Below, one piece after another: positions 1-6,194 of a stretch of 18,315 nucleotides of DNA. This DNA comes from Acidobacteriota bacterium (GTDB lineage: Bacteria; Acidobacteriota; Terriglobia; Terriglobales; Acidobacteriaceae). The position numbers were made by a program, and so were the translations under genes. The DNA lies in assembly GCA_025353435.1 (NCBI GenBank), contig JANXQR010000735.1, forward strand, positions 1-18,315. Direction: 5' to 3'. The notes below the pieces were generated by a model. That model worked only from the letters and a program-made list of their open reading frames with translations, was not told the DNA's origin and made no database searches. Within the stretch, counting starts at the first letter, position 1; every line of letters starts with the position of its first letter.

Positions 1-117
1 CACGGGGGTGGATATAGCGGTGGAGGCAGTCACGGCGGCGGATTCAGCGGCGGCGGCGGCCACGGCGGTGGTGGCGGCCATGGCGGCGGTGGCGGCCATG
101 GCGGCGGGCACAGGTAA
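1..117 (+). CDS. C-terminal end of a Gly/His-rich protein (5' end outside window)
   Basis: An open frame enters from the left edge and stops at TAA 115-117. It gives 38 residues made almost only of glycine and histidine with a few Ser, Tyr and Phe, ending HGGGHR. Low-complexity tails of this kind occur on several exported or envelope proteins of soil bacteria (for example some DUF3300 proteins), and spaced histidines could bind metal, but no folded domain is visible here, so no function is assigned. The frame is supported by the terminator that follows 24 bases after the stop on the same strand. The gene is convergent with murG. Reading the opposite strand gives an Arg-rich shadow frame that I reject. 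Confidence 0.6.
   Translation, partial: HGGGYSGGGSHGGGFSGGGGHGGGGGHGGGGGHGGGHR
61..108 (+). repeat. 18-bp coding tandem repeat, about 2.5 copies
   Basis: Units begin at 61, 79 and 97. The first two are CACGGCGGTGGTGGCGGC and CATGGCGGCGGTGGCGGC, and the third is partial. Each encodes H-G-G-G-G-G. The repeat makes up the end of the Gly/His-rich protein and differs mostly at third codon positions, so it is an older duplication under protein-level constraint or drift rather than a fresh slippage product. Confidence 0.7.
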
Positions 118-140
118 TCCCGTTGGTTCTCGAAATGAGG

Positions 141-172
141 ATGCCCGTCTGCTTCGGCAGGCGGGCATTTTT
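141..172 (+). terminator. Rho-independent terminator after the Gly/His-rich gene
   Basis: A 12-bp stem (left arm ATGCCCGTCTGC, right arm GCAGGCGGGCAT, with one T-G wobble) is closed by a TTCG tetraloop and followed by a run of five T. The T-run lies on the plus-strand side only. The minus-strand continuation is not T-rich, so it should terminate the gene at 1-117 and not murG, which ends facing it at 202. Confidence 0.9.
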
Positions 173-201
173 GTGTCGTAAAAGGTGGTGCGGGAAGCGG
201 G

Positions 202-1317
202 TTAGATGCTGGTCAACTCTGCGGCGTTCTTCGGGGTTCGGCCGGAGAGGGTGACTAGGCGATTTGCGATGCGCTCGGCGGCATCGGGATGGGCCTGGGT
301 GCGGGCTGCGGCCGACATCGAAGCAAGTTGCTGGGGCGAACCGAGAAGCTCGACGAGGGCTTGCAGGAGCCGACTGGGGGTATCCAGGTCCCACTCGTTC
401 AGCAGGATGGCCGCGCCGGCCCGAACCATCTCCTCGGCATTGCGCTTTTGGTGGTCGTCGGCAGCGGCAGCAAATGGCACCAATAATGCGGGTTTGCCGG
501 CTGCTGCGAGTTCAGCAACGGTGGATGCACCGCTGCGAGCCATGACCAGGTTGGCGCGGGCAAAGCGGGCCGGCATGTCGTCGAAAAACGGCTGCACTTT
601 CCAGCGCGAGGGATGGGCACCGCTGGCGGCGTAGGCCTCTTGAGTGGTGGTTACGTGGCGGACGCCGCTCTGGTGGAGGATGGTGAGACCGGGGACGGCG
701 CCGAGCAAGTCGGGAGCAATTTTGGGCAGGGTGGTGTTGAAGAGGCGCGCTCCTTGAGAGCCGCCGAAGACCAGCAAATGAGGCGGTTCCGGCGGGGGCG
801 CCAAAAGTGTGAAGAATTCTGGCCGCACCGGGATGCCGGTGACCTCTGCGTTATTGAAGTAGGCGGTGGCAGCTGGGAAGTTCACCGCGGCAGCCTGCAC
901 CCGCTTCCCCACCAGGCGGTTGGCTAGCCCGGGCATGGCGTTGGGCTCGAAGGCCATGGTGGGCAGCGTCAACTGGAGCGCGGCGGCCATGGCGGGACCG
1001 GATGCGTAGCCTCCGACGCCGAAGACAACGTCCGGACGGAACTCGCGGATCATGCGCTTGCAAGCGCGGATGGCAAGGGGCAGATTAAAGAGGGTGCGAA
1101 TGCGGGTCATGAGGGAAACATTCTTGAGCTGGCCCACGTCGATGAGTCGGAGCCGGAAGCCAGCTTCGGGAACGAGGCGGATCTCCATGCCACGCTGGGT
1201 GCCGACGAAGAGGATGTCCGCGCCTTCGCGGTCCACAAGTTCGCGCGCCACCGCCAGCGCCGGAATGATGTGGCCGCCGGTGCCTCCGCCGGCAATGAGT
1301 ACACGCAATTGGCCCAA
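202..1317 (-). CDS. murG: MurG, lipid II synthase (UDP-GlcNAc transferase)
   Basis: This 371-residue protein transfers GlcNAc from UDP-GlcNAc to lipid I, giving lipid II on the inner face of the cytoplasmic membrane. The GT-B family motifs are present: the N-terminal glycine-rich loop GGGTGGH (10-16), GGYASGP (102-108), a variant of the HEQN loop reading EPNAMPG (124-130), GGSQGAR (185-191) and the UDP-GlcNAc-binding RSGASTVAEL (261-270). The length is normal for the family. The start is TTG, because an in-frame TGA lies four codons upstream and a GAGG ribosome site sits seven bases before the TTG. It is the last gene of the minus-strand cluster, separated from ftsW by 253 bp, unlike the tight packing elsewhere, so it may have its own promoter. 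murC and ftsQAZ, which often follow, are absent. Confidence 0.97.
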   Translation of the reverse strand: MGQLRVLIAGGGTGGHIIPALAVARELVDREGADILFVGTQRGMEIRLVPEAGFRLRLIDVGQLKNVSLMTRIRTLFNLPLAIRACKRMIREFRPDVVFGVGGYASGPAMAAALQLTLPTMAFEPNAMPGLANRLVGKRVQAAAVNFPAATAYFNNAEVTGIPVRPEFFTLLAPPPEPPHLLVFGGSQGARLFNTTLPKIAPDLLGAVPGLTILHQSGVRHVTTTQEAYAASGAHPSRWKVQPFFDDMPARFARANLVMARSGASTVAELAAAGKPALLVPFAAAADDHQKRNAEEMVRAGAAILLNEWDLDTPSRLLQALVELLGSPQQLASMSAAARTQAHPDAAERIANRLVTLSGRTPKNAAELTSI

Positions 1318-1570
1318 GTTTTTGCCTCACTTCAATTAAACAGCAGCCACACAATGACTGGAAACGAGATCGATTGAATGGGTGTTCTCCAGCAGCAGAT
1401 TCGCGGGGCCCAAACAGGTTGATCCGAATGCCCTGGCATCGGGTTGCTGGAACGATCGCGGCGAATCCCGGGAATGACTCCATTGCAGGGTTGCAGTGAT
1501 ATTAGCAAAACACCCGCAGGGGTTGGGGCAAGGATTCACAGGAACAAAAAGGGCGGGAATCTGAAGGCTT
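1318..1570. other. 253-bp non-coding gap between ftsW and murG
   Basis: This is the only large gap inside the otherwise tightly packed cluster. No frame in it resembles a protein. An 80-codon frame that starts inside the ftsW end has no ribosome site and a composition unlike the neighbours. A G/C-flanked dyad with a weak -10-like hexamer lies at 1481-1504. A ribosome site for murG is at the end. It may hold a murG promoter or be the scar of a deleted gene. Confidence 0.5.
1481..1504 (-). promoter_or_regulatory. Possible murG promoter element with operator-like dyad
   Basis: On the minus strand an extended -10-like TGCTAATAT (hexamer at 1499-1504) is followed directly by CACTGCAACCCTGCAATG (1481-1498), an inverted repeat of the form CAnTGCA-N4-TGCAnTG. 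I could not place a good -35 hexamer. This is a weak call based on pattern and location only. Confidence 0.25.
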
Positions 1571-2665
1571 CTAATCAACCTTTTTTGAAATGTTCAGGAG
1601 GATGCCGATGCTGGAAAGGGTAAAGAAGAGTGATGTCCCTCCCGATGAGATGAGGGGCAGCGGAATTCCCTTGGTTGGCACGAGAGACAGGACCACGCTG
1701 ATGTTGAAGAACGCCTGCAAAATAATTGCCGTTGTAATGCCGAAGGCGACGAGGCGGGCGAACGGATCCTCAGACCGGAATGCCACGCGGAAGCCGCGAA
1801 CGGCAAAGACTACGAAGAGCATGACAACGAGCATGGCACCGATGAATCCAAGTTCCTCCGCGATATTGGCAAAGATAAAGTCGGTAGAAGCTTCAGGGAG
1901 ATAGAAGAGCTTCTGCATTCCCTCCATAAATCCACGTCCGGTGAGGCCGCCGGTTCCCACGGCAATGAGCGACTGATTGATGTGGAATCCGGCTCCTTGC
2001 AGATCGGAATCGGGGTGTAAAAAAACCAGCAGGCGTTTAAAGCGCCATGGGACCAGGATCAACAAGGCGGCGAGTGGCGGCAGGGCCGCGGCGACGGCAA
2101 GGGTGAGGTATTTCCACTCCATCCCGGCCAGCACCAGCATCATTGCGGTGACGAATCCAAGGACGAGCGCCGTTCCCAAGTCAGGCTGCTTGACTACAAG
2201 CAGGATGAAGAGGACAGGAATGACGGCGGCCTTCAGCAGGGTATTTTTCCAGTCTCGCATTTCATCGAGACGAGTGTGGAGGAACCAGGCCAGGAACAAG
2301 ATGAGGATTGGCTTGGCGATCTCAGAGGGCTGGAAGGTGAAGAACCCGCCGAAGCGGATCCAGCGATGCGTATTGTGCGAGTCGCGGAAGAAGTACACAG
2401 ACACGAGCAGCAAAGTTGCAATGGAAATGGCGGGATAGATAAAGCGCGGGGAGTTATAGCGGGTGTAATCCACACGCATGAGCAGAACCATGGAGATGAC
2501 GCCGCCTAAGGCCCAGAGCGCCTGACGGCCGACGTACATGTAGGGGGAGTGGTAGCGTTCCTGCGCGACAACGGCGGAGGCAGAAAAGACCATCGCCAGC
2601 CCCACTGAAACCAGCAGCAGGGTGGTGAAGAAGATCCATTTATCGACGCCTACGCGTTTTGCCAT
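1571..2665 (-). CDS. ftsW: FtsW, septal peptidoglycan glycosyltransferase (SEDS family)
   Basis: This is a polytopic membrane protein of 364 residues of the SEDS family, which polymerises lipid II into glycan strands at the division site together with FtsI. Visible family signatures are FQPSEIAKP (111-119), the KQPDLGTA loop (159-166), the large periplasmic loop with GAGFHINQSLIAVGTGGL and the catalytic aspartate D262 in EASTDFIFA, and the C-terminal PTKGIPLPLISSGG (330-343). About ten hydrophobic segments are visible. ATG at 2665 lies inside the end of murD (16-base overlap), with GAGG nine bases upstream. RodA is the alternative, but position inside the mur/fts cluster with murD and murG favours FtsW. 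The start and overlap imply translation coupled to murD. Confidence 0.95.
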   Translation of the reverse strand: MAKRVGVDKWIFFTTLLLVSVGLAMVFSASAVVAQERYHSPYMYVGRQALWALGGVISMVLLMRVDYTRYNSPRFIYPAISIATLLLVSVYFFRDSHNTHRWIRFGGFFTFQPSEIAKPILILFLAWFLHTRLDEMRDWKNTLLKAAVIPVLFILLVVKQPDLGTALVLGFVTAMMLVLAGMEWKYLTLAVAAALPPLAALLILVPWRFKRLLVFLHPDSDLQGAGFHINQSLIAVGTGGLTGRGFMEGMQKLFYLPEASTDFIFANIAEELGFIGAMLVVMLFVVFAVRGFRVAFRSEDPFARLVAFGITTAIILQAFFNISVVLSLVPTKGIPLPLISSGGTSLFFTLSSIGILLNISKKVD

Positions 2666-4032
2666 ACCTTCCAGCCTCGCCCTTCGTGGACGAGTTCCTT
2701 GAATACGCGCCCGCGGTGCTCATAGTTTTCAAACTGGTCAAAGCTGGAGCAGGCCGGAGCAAGCAGCACGATGTCTCCGGGGTGCGCGGCAGACGAAGCA
2801 GCAGCGACAGCCTTCTCGAGCGTTCCAGAAGAATGAATGGGAACTACGCCGCGCAGGTGTGACTCGATCTTGGCCGCGGCAGCGCCGATGGTGTAAACCG
2901 CTTTAACGCGCTGGCGTAAAAGTTCCGCGAGTTGCGTGTAATCAGAGTTCTTGTCTTTGCCACCGAGAATGAGATGGATACCGCCCGGAAATGCAGCGAC
3001 CGCCTTGGACGTGGCATCGACGTTGGTGGCCTTTGAGTCGTTGTAGTAGTCGACGCCGTTGAGGGTGGCGACGAATTCAAGCCGATGCTCGACGGCTTTG
3101 AATTTCTCGATGGCTCGACGTACGGCTTCAGCCGGGCATCCTGCCAGGCGCGAGGCGCAGACGGCGGCGAGGACGTTTTCAACGTTGTGGCCGCCCTTGA
3201 GTGGAATTGCACTCAGCGGAACGATCGACTCCGAGACGCCACCCTTTTCCGCGCGGAAGCATATCTGGCCATCTTCCACCCATGCGCCCTGGTCGATCGG
3301 GTACTCCATAGAAAACCAGTAAACTCGCGCCTTGGACCTTGCTGCCGCTGCGGCTGCTCGCGCGTTGTCGGCGTTCAGGACCAGGCAATCCTCTCCGGTC
3401 TGCGCGGCAAATATGCGCTCCTTGGCCACGGCGTAATTTTCAAAGCTGCCATGCCGATCGAGGTGGTCGGGCGTGATGTTCAGGATCACGGAAACTGCAG
3501 GATGGAACTCCTGGGTGCTCTCCAGTTGAAAGCTCGAAACTTCCAGAACGGACCATGTGTCGTTCATGCTCTCATCAATGAGTGAGACAACCGGCACGCC
3601 GATGTTTCCGCCAACCAGGGTTGGCTTTCCTGACTCTTTCAGCATTTCGCCCACGAGCGTCGTCGTAGTGGTTTTTCCGTTCGAGCCAGTGATGGCAATG
3701 GTCTGGCCTTTGAGGAAACGAGCGGCAAGCTCAAGTTCGCCAATGATAGACAAACCAAAGCTCTGCGCCTGGGCCAGTTCGGGGGTATCAAGGGGCACGC
3801 CGGGGCTGACCACGATGAGGTCCTGGCGGCGGAACGTAAGCAGGCCGTGGCCGCCGGCTTCCACATTGATTCCCTCATCGAGGAGCGCTGGAATGTCCTT
3901 TGCGAGCGCCTCAGCGCTGCGCACGTCGGAGACCGTGACCTGGGCTCCACGGCGGCGCAGGAACAGGGCCGCAGCCAGGCCGGATTTGCCCAGCCCGACG
4001 ACCAGAACCTTTTTGCCCTTCAAATCCATCAT
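2650..4032 (-). CDS. murD: MurD, UDP-MurNAc-L-Ala:D-Glu ligase
   Basis: This cytoplasmic ATP-dependent ligase adds D-glutamate to UDP-MurNAc-L-alanine. From the chosen start it has 460 residues, with the N-terminal UDP-binding GLGKSG (13-18), SPGVP (76-80), the ATP P-loop GSNGKTTTT (116-124), GGNIGVP, EVSSFQLE, the NITPDHLDRH motif (185-194), the carbamylated-lysine segment YAVAKERIF (200-208), NDSKATN (331-337) and the C-terminal LLAPACSSFDQFENYEHRG. The frame is open to an ATG at 4062, but that has no ribosome site. The ATG at 4032 has GAGG eight bases upstream and gives the usual family N terminus, so I prefer it. It overlaps ftsW by 16 bases and follows mraY closely. Confidence 0.96.
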   Translation of the reverse strand: MMDLKGKKVLVVGLGKSGLAAALFLRRRGAQVTVSDVRSAEALAKDIPALLDEGINVEAGGHGLLTFRRQDLIVVSPGVPLDTPELAQAQSFGLSIIGELELAARFLKGQTIAITGSNGKTTTTTLVGEMLKESGKPTLVGGNIGVPVVSLIDESMNDTWSVLEVSSFQLESTQEFHPAVSVILNITPDHLDRHGSFENYAVAKERIFAAQTGEDCLVLNADNARAAAAAARSKARVYWFSMEYPIDQGAWVEDGQICFRAEKGGVSESIVPLSAIPLKGGHNVENVLAAVCASRLAGCPAEAVRRAIEKFKAVEHRLEFVATLNGVDYYNDSKATNVDATSKAVAAFPGGIHLILGGKDKNSDYTQLAELLRQRVKAVYTIGAAAAKIESHLRGVVPIHSSGTLEKAVAAASSAAHPGDIVLLAPACSSFDQFENYEHRGRVFKELVHEGRGWKVWQNA

Positions 4033-4095
4033 GGCTCTATCCTCAGCCGCCGGCTTCTCCATTGTCTACTGAAGCAATGCTCGTTTTCATCCGGC

Positions 4096-5229
4096 CTAGC
4101 GCAATTTCAGCGTAGTGAGTGCAAACAATGCAAACACCAGAGCGCCAATCCAGAAGCGTGCAATGACCTTGGACTCACTCCAGCCCAACTGCTCGAAATG
4201 ATGGTGCAGCGGCGCCATCTTGAAGATACGCTTCTTCCGCAATTTATAGCTGCCCACCTGAAGCATGACGGAGATGGCTTCAAGGATGAAGATTCCGCCG
4301 ATGAACGGCAGAAGCAGTTCCTGGCGAATGATGATGGCCACTGTGCCGATGGCTCCGCCCAGCGCCAGTGAACCTACGTCGCCCATGAATATTTCCGCCG
4401 GATGCGCGTTGTACCAGAGGAATCCGATGGAAGCGCCCACCATTGACCCGCAGAAAACGGTGAGTTCGCCGACCTGGGGCATGTGCTGGAGCTCAAGATA
4501 GTCGGCGAAAACTACGTGCCCGCTGACGTAAGTGAGTACGGCGAGCGCGCCTGCCGCGATGATGGTGCAACCAATGGCCAGCCCGTCGAGCCCATCCGTC
4601 AGGTTGACGGCATTCGAAGAGCCCATCAAAACGAAAACGACGAAAGCAACGAACGGTAAGAAGGCGAGAAACGCCAAGTGTGGAATGTGCAGAGGATAGT
4701 TCCACATCAAGTCGGGGTGCCAGCTTTTCACGAATGGGACCGTGAGCTGCGTGGAGAATAGTTTGAATTGCTGGAGGATGGCGAGCGCAACCGCAACGAC
4801 GACGGCGGCAATTGCCTGCCCCAACAGCTTTTGGCGAGTGGTTAATCCCAGGTTACGGCGTTTGACCACCTTGATGTAATCGTCAGCGAAACCGACCGCG
4901 CCAAATGCGACCGTGGAGAAGACGGTGATCCAAACGAAGGGATTCGCCGGATCTGACCAAAGTACCGTTGGCAAAAGGATGGCAATGGCGATGAGCACGC
5001 CACCCATGGTTGGCGTGCCGGATTTCTTCTGATGCGACTTTGGTCCGTCTTCGCGAATGTACTGGCTGATCTGAAATTCGCGCAGCTTCTGGATCACGTA
5101 AGGGCCAATGAATAGCGCAATCAGAAGCGCCGTCAGCGACGCAAAGGCCGTTCTGAACGTGAGATACCGGAAGATGCGGAACGGGTGAAAGAACGGGTAA
5201 AGCTTTTGGTAGAGCAGCCAGTAAAGCAA
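4096..5229 (-). CDS. mraY: MraY, phospho-MurNAc-pentapeptide translocase
   Basis: This is an integral membrane enzyme of 377 residues that moves phospho-MurNAc-pentapeptide from UDP onto undecaprenyl phosphate, making lipid I. The family motifs are present: GTPTMGG (71-77), the Mg-binding FADDYIK (114-120, D116/D117), NLTDGLDGLA (209-218), FMGDVGS with a catalytic aspartate (281-287) and the MAPLHHHFE loop (338-346). About ten transmembrane helices are visible. The start is TTG at 5229. The N terminus MLYWLLYQ...YLTFRT matches that of Gram-negative MraY, and GGAGG lies four bases upstream. In the usual order murF-mraY-murD a beta-lactamase gene is interposed here, leaving 89 bp upstream of mraY. 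Confidence 0.97.
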   Translation of the reverse strand: MLYWLLYQKLYPFFHPFRIFRYLTFRTAFASLTALLIALFIGPYVIQKLREFQISQYIREDGPKSHQKKSGTPTMGGVLIAIAILLPTVLWSDPANPFVWITVFSTVAFGAVGFADDYIKVVKRRNLGLTTRQKLLGQAIAAVVVAVALAILQQFKLFSTQLTVPFVKSWHPDLMWNYPLHIPHLAFLAFLPFVAFVVFVLMGSSNAVNLTDGLDGLAIGCTIIAAGALAVLTYVSGHVVFADYLELQHMPQVGELTVFCGSMVGASIGFLWYNAHPAEIFMGDVGSLALGGAIGTVAIIIRQELLLPFIGGIFILEAISVMLQVGSYKLRKKRIFKMAPLHHHFEQLGWSESKVIARFWIGALVFALFALTTLKLR

Positions 5230-5303
5230 GTGGCCTCCAGAGGCGGGTTAAGGCAGGATTGTCCCTGATTTTACAGGTCGCGATGCAAGACTGGCCGTGA
5301 AGA

Positions 5304-5323
5304 TCAGGTCACGTCAGGTCACT
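5304..5323. repeat. Two tandem copies of a 10-bp unit across the beta-lactamase stop codon
   Basis: The plus strand reads TCAGGTCACG then TCAGGTCACT, two head-to-tail units with one mismatch in the last base. The stop codon of the metallo-beta-lactamase falls in the second unit. It could be slippage or a protein half-site pair. Two copies are too few to say. Confidence 0.45.
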
Positions 5324-6194
5324 TTCCAGATGCCTGCTGCCGCTTAAGTGCTGTGTCGAATGCTTGTTTTCGTTCCTCAACATAGCCTTGATATCCAGAG
5401 GGATCGACAAAGGCAACGCGGTCCCCGCCTTTCATACGATCGTATTTTGCCTTGAGGTCGAAGTAGCTTCCGTGCGCGCCGAGGAACACATTGCAAGGCA
5501 GGGCCTTAAGTACCGCGAATTCATTGCGAAAGTCGTCGGCGATCCGCGGATAAGTTCGATTAGCAATGAGCTTGTAACTGTCGAGAACGTTCGGGCTGCC
5601 CACGATCACTACGTGCAGAGTCTTTCCCGATTCGTTCACTTCCATGGTCCAGGTGGTTGTGCCCTTGGTGTGGCCTGCCGTTTTGTGTGCCGTGAGAACG
5701 GTGCCGCCGAGGGAGACAGTATCTCCATCGTGCAACGTGCGGTCGACATGCGCCGGCGGAAACCACATGGATTTGTCGTTTGCAAACTGAAAGTCGTTTC
5801 GGCCGCCTGACTCCACGACCGGCACATCTCCGTCCATTACTTCATACTTTGCGCCGGTGAGTTTCTTAATCGTGGCACTTCCTGCTGCGTGATCGTAATG
5901 CCCATGGCTGATGAGCAGGATCCTGACGTCGCCGAACTTGAAGCCCAACGCTTCGACGCTCTTCTGAATTTGCGCGGGTGACGACGCGAGATTGCTGTTG
6001 ATGAGGATGTTGCCTTGAGGCGTAGTGATGAGAAAGGCCGCCAGGTCTTCGCTGCCAACGTAGTAGATATTTCCGGCGATGCGGAAGGGCGGAAAAGGTC
6101 GCGTCCATTCGGGAGGAGTTGCGGATGCGAAACGCAGCGACGCGCCGAGAAGCAGGAGCGCGAGGACCCCGACGATTCGCTTGAAACGTCTCAC
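5319..6194 (-). CDS. Subclass B3 metallo-beta-lactamase, periplasmic
   Basis: This is a zinc hydrolase of 291 residues predicted to open beta-lactam rings in the periplasm. The N terminus (VRRFKRIVGVLALLLLGASL, then RFASA) is a classic Sec signal peptide with cleavage near residue 25. All six canonical B3 zinc ligands can be seen: H97, H99, D101 and H102 in SHGHYDHAAG, H175 in TAGHTKGTTTW, and H241 in FLGAHGSYFDL. The PPFRIAGNIYYVG strand near the N terminus is also typical of B3 enzymes such as BJP-1 and FEZ-1. The frame stays open 82 codons further upstream, but that part lies inside murF and is Arg-rich shadow. The GTG at 6194 overlaps the murF TGA (GTGA), which fixes the start and implies translational coupling. 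The fold is shared with other hydrolases, but the complete B3 ligand set makes that family by far the best fit. Activity is not shown by sequence. Confidence 0.9.
   Translation of the reverse strand: MRRFKRIVGVLALLLLGASLRFASATPPEWTRPFPPFRIAGNIYYVGSEDLAAFLITTPQGNILINSNLASSPAQIQKSVEALGFKFGDVRILLISHGHYDHAAGSATIKKLTGAKYEVMDGDVPVVESGGRNDFQFANDKSMWFPPAHVDRTLHDGDTVSLGGTVLTAHKTAGHTKGTTTWTMEVNESGKTLHVVIVGSPNVLDSYKLIANRTYPRIADDFRNEFAVLKALPCNVFLGAHGSYFDLKAKYDRMKGGDRVAFVDPSGYQGYVEERKQAFDTALKRQQASGK

Noticed and set aside
44..394. 116-codon minus-strand frame over the Gly-rich tail and terminator
   Set aside because: Arg-rich antisense of a Gly-rich repeat, crossing a terminator and the murG end.
1336..1578. 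80-codon minus-strand frame in the ftsW-murG gap
   Set aside because: It starts inside the ftsW end with no ribosome site, has Pro/Cys/Ser-rich composition and resembles nothing. An overlapping 132-codon frame in another phase is equally open, so openness alone is not evidence.
5319..6194. Recent horizontal transfer of the beta-lactamase gene
   Set aside because: Base composition appears like the neighbours, the start overlaps murF exactly, and no transposase, integrase or flanking long repeat is present.
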